Below are positions 54,612 through 63,429 of a stretch of 64,000 bases of DNA, in pieces. The notes below the pieces were generated by a model that saw nothing but the letters and a program-made list of their open reading frames with translations, ran no database searches and was not told the origin of the DNA. Every line of letters begins with the position of its first letter. Positions within the stretch are counted from its first letter, which is position 1. The DNA lies in assembly GCA_030706405.1 (NCBI GenBank), contig JAUZOO010000007.1, positions 186,001-250,000 of the forward strand. Reading direction: 5' to 3'. Made by a program: the position numbers and the translations under genes. The stretch comes from Bacteroidota bacterium (GTDB taxonomy: Bacteria; Bacteroidota; Bacteroidia; Bacteroidales; JAAUTT01).

Positions 54612-55476
54612 GAGTATGTTTTGGTTTTAAAGTATTATTATTCAATTTATTATACTCAGAATCACGGCGCAGTTGGCTAATAAAAGCACAGATTCGGCAC
54701 ATTTAGTTGAATGCTCGTAATCTTTGGAGAGTCTGCGAAAGAAATTAAACCACCCAAAAGTTCGCTCACTAACCCATCGTTTTGCAACAGGAATAAACCC
54801 TTTTTCACTGGGAGGTTTTGATGTAACCTCCACAGTTATTTCAAAGCATTTTTGAGCTTCTTCGATGAATGTTCCTTTGTATCCTCCATCGACTAATATC
54901 TTTTCAAGCCGCAATAGCCTGTCTTTTATTTTTTCAAACAAATTACACCCCATCACTGTATCCGAAAGATGGGCTGCATGAACAGAACAAGACCAGACAA
55001 GCCCCAAAGTATCTACTAATACCTGACGTTTTCGTCCGTTTATCTTCTTATTTCCATCTATGCCTTTATCTTCATAAATCATAGGAGCTAATTTAATCGA
55101 CAGGCTATCAACACAACCTAAACTTGGCGTTTCTTCCCGGTTGGATTGTTTACGAAGATGCCCGTTCAATGAAAAAGTAAGAGCTTCAAAGGTTCCATCA
55201 TTGGTCCATCGATAAAAATAGTAGTAAACACTATGCCACCGCGGGCATATTTTACCAGGAAGGTTGCGCCATTGACAACCCGTTCTGAGGATATAAAATA
55301 TTCCGTTTACTACATTTCTCAACGAATTCTTCCGTTTCCTTTGGTTATTTAACACGGGTGATATAATTCCCCACTGGGAATCTGTAAGCTCATTAAATTG
55401 AGTGACCATAATTTTAGTTTGTCGTTATTCCAAAATTATGAACAGATTCCTTATTTCAAAATTTCAAAACGTGCTC
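54612..55476 (-). mobile_element. IS5-family insertion sequence (IS1031-like)
   Basis: About 865 bp. The ends GAGTATGTTTTGG (54612-54624) and, inverted, GAGCACGTTTTGA (55464-55476) match at 10 of 13 positions. TAA lies directly outside both ends (54609-54611 and 55477-55479), consistent with a 3-bp TNA target duplication as I recall for the IS1031 subgroup. It holds one intact transposase gene. A second candidate right end lies at 55669-55689. Confidence 0.75.
54642..55409 (-). CDS. IS5-family transposase
   Basis: A complete 255-aa DDE transposase. The N-terminal block MVTQFNELTDSQWGIISPVL and GCQWRNLPGKICPRWHSVYY are typical of IS5-group proteins. Catalytic residues are visible: Asp in GCVDSLSIKLAP, Asp in ILVDGGYKGTF, and Glu with the following Arg in WVSERTFGWFNFFRRLS. 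No frameshift or internal stop is seen, so it may be active. Confidence 0.92.
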   Translation of the reverse strand: MVTQFNELTDSQWGIISPVLNNQRKRKNSLRNVVNGIFYILRTGCQWRNLPGKICPRWHSVYYYFYRWTNDGTFEALTFSLNGHLRKQSNREETPSLGCVDSLSIKLAPMIYEDKGIDGNKKINGRKRQVLVDTLGLVWSCSVHAAHLSDTVMGCNLFEKIKDRLLRLEKILVDGGYKGTFIEEAQKCFEITVEVTSKPPSEKGFIPVAKRWVSERTFGWFNFFRRLSKDYEHSTKCAESVLLLANCAVILSIIN

Positions 55477-55482
55477 TAAAGG

Positions 55483-55647
55483 ATGCTATTGGATATTCAT
55501 CATTGCATCAGGCCTGAGTTTCTGCAGAGTTATCTAAACGAATTTTGCTACAAGTTCAATGGACGATATTTCGTAGAAGTTCTGTTTGATAGGTTTTTAG
55601 TGGCATCGGTCGCTTCGAAAAATGAATTTAGGTACAGGGTACAATAA
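55483..55647 (+). pseudogene. C-terminal remnant of an IS1595-type (ISXO2-like) transposase
   Basis: A 54-codon fragment starting at the right border of the IS5 element: IHHCIRPEFLQSYLNEFCYK then FNGRYFVEVLFDRFL. The pattern IHH...LQ.YLNEF.YKFN.R...LFDR matches the C-terminal end of IS1595-family transposases (IHH...LQ.YLDE...FNRR). An in-frame TAA directly precedes it. The rest of the gene is not found in the window. Confidence 0.6.
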
Positions 55648-55668
55648 TCATAAAATATAATTTTAAGT

Positions 55669-55689
55669 CTTTAAAATCAAAACATGTTC
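55669..55689 (-). repeat. Solo terminal inverted repeat related to the IS5 left end
   Basis: Reading on the minus strand from 55689, GAACATGTTTTGATTTT matches the IS left end GAGTATGTTTTGGTTTT at 14 of 17 positions, and over 21 bases at 18. It matches the left end better than the inner right end does. TAA follows at 55690-55692. Confidence 0.55.
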
Positions 55690-55887
55690 TAAGAAAAATA
55701 ATTTGACCAAACAAGACAATGCGAATTATCTCAATAAAAATTTGTCCAATAATATTAATGGTTATTGTAAACAAATTCGTCGCCATAATAATATATGCAA
55801 CAAAAAGTTCGAAGGGGGATTTTGTTGTCAAATTTTTTGGTTGTTCTTAAACTCGTGCAAATTGTATACTAAATAAAATCACAAAAT
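55690..55887. other. AT-rich gap, no gene seen
   Basis: A minus-strand frame covers 55628-55831 (67 aa, hydrophobic), but it overlaps the IS1595-type remnant and the solo terminal repeat and begins in unstructured AT-rich DNA. I judge it to be chance. Nothing else is recognised here. Confidence 0.4.
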
Positions 55888-55924
55888 AAGCCCGGCAAAA
55901 TTATAAAAAATTTATGCCGGGCTT
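55888..55924 (-). terminator. Hairpin terminator of the Cys-rich protein gene
   Basis: AAGCCCGGCA pairs with TGCCGGGCTT around a 17-nt AT-rich loop; TTATTTTG follows on the minus strand. It lies 37 bp after the stop of the secreted protein gene. Confidence 0.75.
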
Positions 55925-55960
55925 TACAATCTTTAGCTTAGTCAACCAAATTTTAATAAA

Positions 55961-56356
55961 TTATATGTTCCACGAAACTTTAGCTTCGCAATAGCACTCA
56001 TACCAACCATCCGTTTCTAAAAAAAGACGAATGATTCCTGTGTATCGTAGTTCACAATTTTCCATCTGGTATCTATCATACGTAGAAGTTCCGTCATAAT
56101 TCCATGCATAGGTCCAGTAAATAGGGGAATTATTGACAGGATTGCCATTTGCTTCTATTTCGACGCACTGAACATCTCCCCAACAATATTGTCCGCTTCC
56201 AGAAAAAGTACAATCAAGGCTTACATTATAGGTGTCTGTATTGATATTTATATCCGTATATACAACATTACCACATGCTGTCAGGGTTTGCTCATATGCA
56301 AAACTGCTTGATATTGAAACAAAAAGAACGGTTAATACTAAAAGTATTTTTTTCAT
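55961..56356 (-). CDS. Small cysteine-rich secreted protein, unknown function
   Basis: A 131-aa protein with a signal peptide (MKKILLVLTVLFVSISSSFA). The mature part (~110 aa) has seven cysteines (in TACGNVV, LDCTFSG, YCWGD, QCVEIE, NCELRY, and ECYCEAK), many aromatic residues and few lysines, consistent with a disulfide-stabilised beta fold. I do not recognise a family. It lies 137 bp downstream of the SurA-like lipoprotein gene on the same strand, which could fold or chaperone it (inference). Confidence 0.65.
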   Translation of the reverse strand: MKKILLVLTVLFVSISSSFAYEQTLTACGNVVYTDININTDTYNVSLDCTFSGSGQYCWGDVQCVEIEANGNPVNNSPIYWTYAWNYDGTSTYDRYQMENCELRYTGIIRLFLETDGWYECYCEAKVSWNI

Positions 56357-56493
56357 AATTTTAAATTTTATATGATTAATAATTAAACATAAAGGTTGAC
56401 TAAATCTGTAGAAGGATTGTTCGTGAATATTTTTTAGTTTGTTTCTTCGCGCGTAAAACCAGCAAAGAACACGTTTTTATTATTGTTACTTTT

Positions 56494-58173
56494 CTATTTT
56501 TTATGTATGTATTCTTTCAGCCGATTTACTTTTACCGGATATTTTGCTTTAAGCTCGTCCATTAATTTATCGTATAATTTCTTTTCTTCCATCTGCAGCA
56601 ATTTGCGCCTAATCTCTTCTTTTACATAATTATAAGGCAAGGTTGCTTCCCCGTTTTTTTTCAACAGGTTAATTGCCGACATTTCTCCATTAACTTCAAT
56701 TGGCATAGATAGCTGTCCTTCGTTCATTTGAACAATAACCCTGATAAAGTTTATATTATTGCCAGATGTATCTGAAACCACCAGTTTAACCTTTTCGCTT
56801 ACTGATAAAAGACCTGAAATTTTCTTGGAATCAATTTTAGCATTTGGACTTAGTTTCAAATGCTGCCGTATTTGATTCATCCCGGAAAACGCAGACTGTT
56901 TATCCTTAAACTTATAAATGGATACAATGGCAGATTCAAAACTTTTAAAAAGGCTTCTATTCTCTTCGTAATATTTTTTTATCATCTCCTCTCCAAAGGA
57001 TAAACGGGACATATTTTTTTCTTTGTAATACTGAATATAAATTTTGTTTAAGTATTGCCTTCTGAAGAGCTGATACTGATTGTCGGCATCGATATTTAAT
57101 TTTTGGGCTTCTTCAAACAAATAAATATCAAACAAATAATTTTTCATCATACCCTTAACATCTTTGTCATTCGAAAGGGATCCTAAAAACATAGGCTGAC
57201 ATTGGGTAAACTCTATAAAATCGGATACCCTGTAAGATAAACGTTTCCCTTGAAACATGTAATCCATGAGTACCTTCCGCTTATCCACACCTGGCCATTC
57301 TTTCTTGTCCGGTTTATATTTTGAAACCATTTCTAATATTTCGGGATCATGCCAATAGGGATTTGCTTTACTCAAAATATCTTTTTGACTTTCCCAAATA
57401 TATTTTTCAGTCAGGCTATTTAACAATTCTTCCTCTATTTTAGATTTTTCTTTTTCAAAGGCAGGTTGGGTAATTTTTTTTATTCCGGCTAAATAAACAT
57501 CATAATACCCGTTTAAAGTTTCTACCGGCCCCCATACATGTCCTATTTTTGCATTATTTAAATCCTTGATGTAATTTCCAATTGGGTAGAATGGGTAACA
57601 TTTACGATAAGTTATAAATTTAATATCTGGGTTTGTTGCTACACGGTTTTTCAGCAAAAAAAAATCGGAAGCTGATTTTATTTTTACCTCTTCGTTGAAA
57701 TGTTTATCCGACAAACTCTTTTGGGGAAAATAAATCAGATTTAATTCATATTCGGAGCTCCTTTTATTAAAGGCCTCTTGAACTTCCTCTTTACTAACTT
57801 TAAGGAATGGTTTAACTTTGTGGTTCCATACAAACCCATTAACTTCAGAAGCATAAAGGCGGGAAGCATACTTTAACCTATTTTTTAATAAGGCAATCGT
57901 GTCGAACCGGTTATCCAAAGCATAAGCAAGGATATATCCATCTTCTGTTATTCTTTTTTCAATTTGGTCTTCACTAATAGCTTGTTTTCTTTTTTCAAAG
58001 TCACTCTTTAGTTTTTGATAATCATCAACTACAAATTTGTATTTCCCAATTTCGAGGAGAACCTCATTCCCAATATTGGTTTTACAACTCAAAATAAAGA
58101 TTGTGAGTAATGATAAAATACATGCAACTCCTGATTGTACAAGTGTTTCTGATGGTTTTTTTATTTTTGGCAT
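56494..58173 (-). CDS. SurA/PpiC-like peptidyl-prolyl isomerase lipoprotein (divergent)
   Basis: A 559-aa protein with a lipobox-type signal sequence (SLLTIFILSCKTN), so it is predicted to be anchored in the membrane by a lipidated Cys near residue 30. The layout fits a chaperone of the SurA/PrsA class: an N-terminal helical SurA_N-like region (~35-140), a degenerate parvulin-like segment ending VWGPVETLNGYYDVYLAG (~215-235), then a second long helical/parvulin-like half (~290-540). The isomerase active-site residues are not obvious, so chaperone activity without catalysis is possible. The 649-bp region upstream has repeats but no recognised promoter. Confidence 0.6.
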   Translation of the reverse strand: MPKIKKPSETLVQSGVACILSLLTIFILSCKTNIGNEVLLEIGKYKFVVDDYQKLKSDFEKRKQAISEDQIEKRITEDGYILAYALDNRFDTIALLKNRLKYASRLYASEVNGFVWNHKVKPFLKVSKEEVQEAFNKRSSEYELNLIYFPQKSLSDKHFNEEVKIKSASDFFLLKNRVATNPDIKFITYRKCYPFYPIGNYIKDLNNAKIGHVWGPVETLNGYYDVYLAGIKKITQPAFEKEKSKIEEELLNSLTEKYIWESQKDILSKANPYWHDPEILEMVSKYKPDKKEWPGVDKRKVLMDYMFQGKRLSYRVSDFIEFTQCQPMFLGSLSNDKDVKGMMKNYLFDIYLFEEAQKLNIDADNQYQLFRRQYLNKIYIQYYKEKNMSRLSFGEEMIKKYYEENRSLFKSFESAIVSIYKFKDKQSAFSGMNQIRQHLKLSPNAKIDSKKISGLLSVSEKVKLVVSDTSGNNINFIRVIVQMNEGQLSMPIEVNGEMSAINLLKKNGEATLPYNYVKEEIRRKLLQMEEKKLYDKLMDELKAKYPVKVNRLKEYIHKK

Positions 58174-58582
58174 ATTAAAAATGTATAGGATAGTGGTAAT
58201 TTTATAACGTATATTTACTTTCTATAATTAAAATTTAAACAAATATTCAATACCAACTTACTTGTATTAAGCCAACAGTTTCTTTGGTAGTTTCAATTTT
58301 TAGCATGATACTTTCCCAAGACAGGTAAATATTATGTAAGTTTGATTAAATACGAAAGTATTTGTTAGTTGAAATAATTTTTTCATAATGATGGAATTTA
58401 TGAAGTTAGTAAGTGAATTCGTAATTTGATGTAATTATAGTTTTTTGCGTGTAGTACATTAAACTATTTTTCCCTGTGTCTATTTTAAAGTTATTATATG
58501 TGATAAAAGTAATTATGCCTAAACAAAAGCACTGATCAATAAGTAACAATGTTTAGTAAATGTGTAACAATAATTTTATTCT

Positions 58583-58615
58583 ATTTACAATGTGTATTAT
58601 TAATACATTGTAAAT
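58583..58615. repeat. Inverted repeat with 10-bp arms
   Basis: ATTTACAATG (58583-58592) and CATTGTAAAT (58606-58615) are exact reverse complements; the 13-bp core between them (58593-58605) is also partly self-complementary. A candidate operator or leader hairpin, 410 bp from the start of the SurA-like gene. Confidence 0.5.
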
Positions 58616-58763
58616 CAATATTTTGTTTTTGTTACTATTGTGGATTTAGGATATTTTGGAGTATGCTTATATACTTCAGTAAGCAGAAAGTTAACCATTA
58701 TGTTTTAAAATGTGGTTCCTTTTAAACTAACAAGCCAAGGATGTTTTACCAATTTTTCTGACA

Positions 58764-58801
58764 AAATAAACGACGCAACCACTTGGCTACGTCGTTTATT
58801 T
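58764..58801 (-). terminator. Hairpin terminator of glgB
   Basis: AAATAAACGACG pairs exactly with CGTCGTTTATTT around a 14-nt loop; it lies 22 bp downstream of the glgB stop on the minus strand and is followed there by TTTGTC. Confidence 0.8.
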
Positions 58802-58822
58802 GTAATGAAGGTTTTGAGTCAA

Positions 58823-60847
58823 TTATAAATCGTACACGCTTTTTGAAGGAGTGCGTTTAAAGACCAATCCCGTCCGGCTGGGGATGTAGATTATCAGTCG
58901 GTTGTTTACCATCAGGTGATTGTCGGGATGGTTGGTGTAATAAGTCATTTTTTCGTCTACCAGTCCGTTTCCCCCGTATTCCTTCGAGTCGGTATTCAGT
59001 ACAATCGAATATTTTCCGGGATCGATTTCAATAATATAGTCGTGGTATGAATTTTTTGGGTTAAGGTTAAACACAAATAACAGATCGTTGCGTTTGAAAG
59101 CGATAATCTGTGCCGGTTTGTTTTCGTGTATCATATAAATTTCAGGATGTTCAAGGGTATTGTGCTCCTTAATTAAATGAAGCATGGCCTTGTCAAAATC
59201 CGACAGGTAGTGATATTTCAGTTCTTTGTTGTCCACAAGGCTCCACTGCCGTCGCGCGTATTGGTACGACCAGTTGTTCCCTTCCCTTGGAAAGTCGATC
59301 CATTCGGGGTGGCCAAATTCATTTCCCATGAAGTTGAGATAGCCATTCCCGGTAGTGGCAATTGTCATTAACCGGATTATTTTATGCAGTGCAATGGCCC
59401 GGTCTACAACCAGATTGGGCTGGGCCTTGTTCATGTGAAAATAAATCTCTTTATCCATCAACCGGAAAACGAGCGTTTTGTCGCCCACTAAGGCCTGATC
59501 GTGCGATTCGGCATAACCCACGGTCTTTTCGTCGTGCCGTTTGCGGCTTAATTCGTAGAAAAGCTCACCGACATCCCATTTTTCATCGGGCAATTCCTTG
59601 ATGATTTTAATCCAGTAATCGGGAGTCCCCATGGCCAGACGGAAGTCGAACCCAAAACCACCGTCGTCGAACGGAGAGGCTGTTCCGGGCATGCCGCTTA
59701 CCTCTTCGGCAATGGTAATGGCGTCAGGTCGTATCGAGTGTATTAAACGATTGGCTAACATTAGGTAGGTGATGGCGTCTTCATCCTGGTTTTTGTCAAA
59801 GTATTGCTCGTAACTGGTAAAGTGTTTGGATAAGCCATGGTCGAGGTACAACATGCTGGTTATCCCGTCGAACCTAAAACCGTCGAAATGATATTCGTCG
59901 AGCCAGAATTTGCAGTTCGAGAGCAGAAAATGCAGCACTTCGTTTTTGCTGTAATTGAAACAGAGCGAATCCCATGCCGGGTGGTTTCGTCGTGCCCCGC
60001 TGTGAAAGTATTGATAGGTTGTTCCGTCGAAGCAATTTAGCCCTTCCAGTTCGTTTTTAACGGCGTGCGAGTGTACCAGGTCCATGATAACAGCAATGCC
60101 GTGTTGATGGGCTGTGTCGATAAGCTCTTTCAGCTCGTCGGGTGTCCCAAACCGCGACGAAGCAGCAAAAAAGTTTGATACATGGTAACCGAACGAACCA
60201 TAATACGGGTGTTCCTGAACGGCCATCAGCTGAATGGTGTTGTATCCGCCCCCGATGATTCGAGGAAGTGTGTTGTCGATGAATTCGCGGATCGTTCCCA
60301 CCCTGCGCTCCTCGGTGGCCATGCCGATATGGGCTTCGTAGATGATCGGAGTTGTTGATTTTACGTTGAAGTTTGGAACTTTCCATTGGTAAGGCGCATC
60401 CGGGGCCCATGCCTGAGCGCTGAAAATCATGGTTTGCGGGTCTTGCACTACGCGTCGTATCCATGCTGGGAGGCGCTCACCTTGTCCTTTGGGCCAGGTA
60501 ATTAAAAGCTTGAATAAATCGCCGTGTTTGATGGCTTGTGGGGGTAGTTTTAATTCCCAGATGCCTTTCCCGGGCGACGAAAAGGCCCAACCGTCAGACT
60601 TCTTCCATTCGTTGAAGTCGCCAATCAGCCAGATGCCTGTTGCATTCGGCGCCCATTCGCGGATTACCCATCCTTCGTCCGTTTTGTGCAGGCCAAAGTA
60701 CAAATAGCCCGAAGCAAAATCTGAAAGGTTTTGCGTGCTTCCGGTAAGTTCAGTTTCTTTTTTTAAGGTGTTTAGATGCCGTTGCAGTATAATTTCTTCG
60801 TAAGGCTTTAAGCCTTGGTCGTTTTTTATAAGGTTTAATTTATTCAT
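58823..60847 (-). CDS. glgB: 1,4-alpha-glucan branching enzyme
   Basis: A 674-aa GH13 enzyme that cuts alpha-1,4 glucan and re-attaches it as an alpha-1,6 branch in glycogen. A CBM48 domain (~55-160; VIREWAPNATGIWLIGDFNEW) precedes the barrel. GH13 motifs: VIMDLVHSHA, GFRFDGITSML with the nucleophile Asp, AEEVSGMPG with the acid/base Glu, and GYAESHDQALVGDKT. The motif set and ~670-aa length fit the eukaryote-like branching-enzyme subgroup common in Bacteroidota. No other glycogen gene adjoins it. It is divergent from gmd. Confidence 0.95.
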   Translation of the reverse strand: MNKLNLIKNDQGLKPYEEIILQRHLNTLKKETELTGSTQNLSDFASGYLYFGLHKTDEGWVIREWAPNATGIWLIGDFNEWKKSDGWAFSSPGKGIWELKLPPQAIKHGDLFKLLITWPKGQGERLPAWIRRVVQDPQTMIFSAQAWAPDAPYQWKVPNFNVKSTTPIIYEAHIGMATEERRVGTIREFIDNTLPRIIGGGYNTIQLMAVQEHPYYGSFGYHVSNFFAASSRFGTPDELKELIDTAHQHGIAVIMDLVHSHAVKNELEGLNCFDGTTYQYFHSGARRNHPAWDSLCFNYSKNEVLHFLLSNCKFWLDEYHFDGFRFDGITSMLYLDHGLSKHFTSYEQYFDKNQDEDAITYLMLANRLIHSIRPDAITIAEEVSGMPGTASPFDDGGFGFDFRLAMGTPDYWIKIIKELPDEKWDVGELFYELSRKRHDEKTVGYAESHDQALVGDKTLVFRLMDKEIYFHMNKAQPNLVVDRAIALHKIIRLMTIATTGNGYLNFMGNEFGHPEWIDFPREGNNWSYQYARRQWSLVDNKELKYHYLSDFDKAMLHLIKEHNTLEHPEIYMIHENKPAQIIAFKRNDLLFVFNLNPKNSYHDYIIEIDPGKYSIVLNTDSKEYGGNGLVDEKMTYYTNHPDNHLMVNNRLIIYIPSRTGLVFKRTPSKSVYDL

Positions 60848-60940
60848 GAACTATAACTTTCAGGGTTTATCGAATTTGATGCTTCTTAAAATTACCATTT
60901 TATTTACAACATTCATCAGCTTATTTTGTAATCAAATTGT

Positions 60941-60948
60941 TAAATTTG
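60941..60948 (+). promoter_or_regulatory. -7 element upstream of gmd
   Basis: TAAATTTG is an exact TAnnTTTG match 79 bp upstream of the gmd ATG, giving a leader of about 75 nt. A TTTG lies only 12 bp upstream, too close for a normal -33. Confidence 0.4.
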
Positions 60949-61027
60949 ATATGGGTGAATTCAAATTTAGGGATTTATTTGTTTTATTTGCATCCTCAAA
61001 ACGATCAGCACAATTAATTAAATAATT

Positions 61028-62143
61028 ATGAGTAAAATAGCTTTAATTACGGGAGTTACAGGACAGGACGGTGCTTATCTCGCAGAATTTCTTTTAAAGA
61101 AGAATTATATTGTTCATGGTATTAAACGTCGCAGTTCGTTGTTTAACACCGATCGTATAGATCACTTATATCAGGATCCACACGATGAGAATAAGAATTT
61201 TTTTCTTCATTATGGCGATCTTACTGATTCGTCCAATTTAATTCGCATCATACAGGAAGTTCAACCCGACGAAATTTATAACCTGGCAGCAATGAGCCAT
61301 GTTGGAGTGAGTTTTGAAACACCCGAATACACCGCCAATGCCGACGGTATCGGAACCCTGCGTATTCTCGAAGCTGTTCGTCTTTTGGGGCTTGTTAATA
61401 AGACCAAGGTTTATCAGGCTTCAACCAGCGAACTTTACGGTTTGGTTCAGGAGATTCCACAAAGCGAAAAAACTCCCTTTTATCCGCGTAGCCCTTACGC
61501 CTGCGCTAAACTTTACGCGTACTGGATTACGGTTAACTATCGTGAAGCTTATAAGATGTTTGCCTGTAACGGGATTTTGTTTAATCACGAATCGCCTATC
61601 CGTGGCGAGACTTTCGTGACCCGTAAAATTACCCGCGCGGCAGCACGCATTGCTTTGGGTATGCAGGATAAGATCTATCTCGGTAATTTATCAGCACAGC
61701 GCGACTGGGGTCATGCTAAAGATTACATCGAGGCAATGTATCTTATTCTTCAACAACCCGAACCGGACGATTATGTTATCGCAACCGGTATTACTACCGA
61801 AGTTCGTGAGTTTGTCCGTATGGCTTTTGCCGAGTTGGGTATTGAACTCGAATTCAAAGGCGAAAATGAAGAGGAAAAAGGCTATGTGGCAAAATGTAAT
61901 AATCCCGAATTTCAGCTTGAGATCGGTAAAAACGTGGTAGCTGTTGATAAACGGTACTTCCGTCCTACCGAAGTAGAATTGCTTATTGGGAATCCGTCTA
62001 AAGCCCGAACTAAATTAAACTGGACGCCTAAATATGATCTCCCTGCTTTGGTCAAAGATATGATGCAAGGCGATCTTAAACTGATGAAAAAGGAACGTTA
62101 CCTGCGCGATGGCGGCTACAAAATCATGAATTATTTTGAATAA
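61028..62143 (+). CDS. gmd: GDP-mannose 4,6-dehydratase
   Basis: A 371-aa extended-SDR enzyme that converts GDP-mannose to GDP-4-keto-6-deoxymannose, the first step toward GDP-L-fucose. Motifs: [18 protein letters not shown] (NADP-binding), [16 protein letters not shown], the catalytic YxxxK in [12 protein letters not shown], and [17 protein letters not shown]. Length is complete. The fcl gene follows 81 bp later, completing the pathway. Confidence 0.97.
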   Translation: MSKIALITGVTGQDGAYLAEFLLKKNYIVHGIKRRSSLFNTDRIDHLYQDPHDENKNFFLHYGDLTDSSNLIRIIQEVQPDEIYNLAAMSHVGVSFETPEYTANADGIGTLRILEAVRLLGLVNKTKVYQASTSELYGLVQEIPQSEKTPFYPRSPYACAKLYAYWITVNYREAYKMFACNGILFNHESPIRGETFVTRKITRAAARIALGMQDKIYLGNLSAQRDWGHAKDYIEAMYLILQQPEPDDYVIATGITTEVREFVRMAFAELGIELEFKGENEEEKGYVAKCNNPEFQLEIGKNVVAVDKRYFRPTEVELLIGNPSKARTKLNWTPKYDLPALVKDMMQGDLKLMKKERYLRDGGYKIMNYFE

Positions 62144-62224
62144 CAAATCGTTGATATAAAATACAGAGTCATTCTAAATATCGGGATGGCTCTTTGTTTA
62201 TTATCAAACTATACCGTTTTAATT

Positions 62225-63316
62225 ATGAATAAAGATGCCAAAATATTCGTGGCCGGTCATCGTGGCCTGGTTGGAAGTGCTATTGTGAAGGCTTTGCAAC
62301 AACAAGGTTATCAGAATTTAGTGCTTAAAACTTCGTCGGAACTGGATTTGCGCGACCAAAAGGCTACGGCTGCCTTTTTTGCCGAAGAAAAACCTGAGTA
62401 CGTTTTTCTGGCTGCTGCCAAAGTGGGTGGGATTATGGCCAACAATACGTATCGGGCTGAGTTTATCTTCGAAAATATACAGATTCAGAATAATATCATC
62501 CATAATTCCTACCTCACGGGCGTAAAAAAACTATTGTTTCTTGGGAGTTCGTGCATTTATCCTAAAAATGCGCCTCAGCCCATGAAGGAGGAACACCTGC
62601 TCACTTCGCCGCTCGAATATACCAACGAACCTTATGCCATTGCTAAGATTGCCGGCATCAAGATGAGCGAAAGCTATAACCTGCAATACGGGACCAATTA
62701 TATTTCGGTGATGCCTACCAATCTTTACGGGCATAACGATAATTTCGATCTCGAAAAATCGCACGTACTGCCAGCGCTTATCCGCAAGATGCACCTCGGG
62801 AAGGCATTGCAAAATAACGACTGGACAGCCATTCGTAAAGATTTTGATCGTAATCCGGTCGAAAAGGTTGACGGGAAAGCTTCCGATGAACAAATTCTTG
62901 AGAAATTGGCTAAATACGGTATTCGTAAAAATGGTTCTTCTGTCGATGTTACCTTGTGGGGAACAGGAAAACCGCTTCGCGAATTTCTATTCTCGGACGA
63001 TTTGGCCGCAGCTTGCGTATTTTTGATGGAAAAGGTCGATTTTAAGGAGTTGGTAGCAATCTCTACCGATACTGCCAAAGAAGTGCGGAATACCCACATC
63101 AATATTGGCTCGGGCGTTGATTTGCCTATTGGCGAACTGGCCGAACTGGTGAAAAAGATTGTTGGTTTTGAAGGAAATATCGTTTGGGATTCAACCAAAC
63201 CCGACGGTACATTCAAAAAACTTCTGGATGTTTCAAAACTTAAGAAACTTGGATGGGAGTATAAAGTGAAGCTTCCGGAAGGAATCGCCAAAGTATATGA
63301 GAATTATCAGCAATAA
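62225..63316 (+). CDS. fcl: GDP-L-fucose synthase
   Basis: A 363-aa epimerase/reductase that turns the Gmd product into GDP-L-fucose. Motifs: [39 protein letters not shown], and catalytic YxxxK in [17 protein letters not shown] at 62225 follows the usual [12 protein letters not shown] start; an open extension to 62186 is rejected. It carries an insertion near residue 205-235 ([20 protein letters not shown]), a feature seen in the longer Bacteroidota forms. Confidence 0.96.
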   Translation: MNKDAKIFVAGHRGLVGSAIVKALQQQGYQNLVLKTSSELDLRDQKATAAFFAEEKPEYVFLAAAKVGGIMANNTYRAEFIFENIQIQNNIIHNSYLTGVKKLLFLGSSCIYPKNAPQPMKEEHLLTSPLEYTNEPYAIAKIAGIKMSESYNLQYGTNYISVMPTNLYGHNDNFDLEKSHVLPALIRKMHLGKALQNNDWTAIRKDFDRNPVEKVDGKASDEQILEKLAKYGIRKNGSSVDVTLWGTGKPLREFLFSDDLAAACVFLMEKVDFKELVAISTDTAKEVRNTHINIGSGVDLPIGELAELVKKIVGFEGNIVWDSTKPDGTFKKLLDVSKLKKLGWEYKVKLPEGIAKVYENYQQ

Positions 63317-63320
63317 AATG

Positions 63321-63349
63321 AAAAGTCCGGCTAACCAAACCGGACTTTT
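63321..63349 (+). terminator. Hairpin terminator of gmd-fcl
   Basis: AAAAGTCCGG pairs with CCGGACTTTT around a 9-nt loop, followed by more T. It closes the GDP-fucose gene pair. Confidence 0.9.
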
Positions 63350-63397
63350 TCGTTTTGAGAATGAACTGCTTTAGCTCTGTTATCGTAAATCTTTTAT

Positions 63398-63405
63398 TAT
63401 TTTTG
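63398..63405 (+). promoter_or_regulatory. -7 element upstream of ribF
   Basis: TATTTTTG is an exact TAnnTTTG match 24 bp upstream of the TTG start of ribF, giving a leader of about 18 nt. Confidence 0.4.
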
Positions 63406-63429
63406 CAGCCTGTTTAAATTTCTTGACAA

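Larger units (their letters stand above)
58174..58822. other. Structured 650-bp intergenic region
   Basis: Located upstream of the SurA-like gene and downstream of glgB. It contains GTAACAAT twice at a 21-bp period (58543-58550, 58564-58571), an inverted repeat at 58583-58615, and the glgB terminator at 58764-58801. Two tiny overlapping minus-strand frames (58300-58386, 28 aa; 58247-58306, 19 aa) are open but have no supporting features. Confidence 0.5.

Noticed and set aside
54589-54702. A longer TonB_C protein starting inside the IS element
   Set aside because: The extension overlaps the transposase 3' end and the IS terminus. The signal peptide begins at 54588.
55628-55831. A hydrophobic 67-codon minus-strand frame
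   Set aside because: It starts in AT-rich DNA and overlaps both the IS1595-type remnant and the solo terminal repeat. No homology is recognisable.
58247-58386. Two tiny overlapping minus-strand frames (28 and 19 aa) as peptide precursors
   Set aside because: No double-glycine leader, no modification enzyme nearby and no ribosome-binding site. Too short to support from sequence alone.
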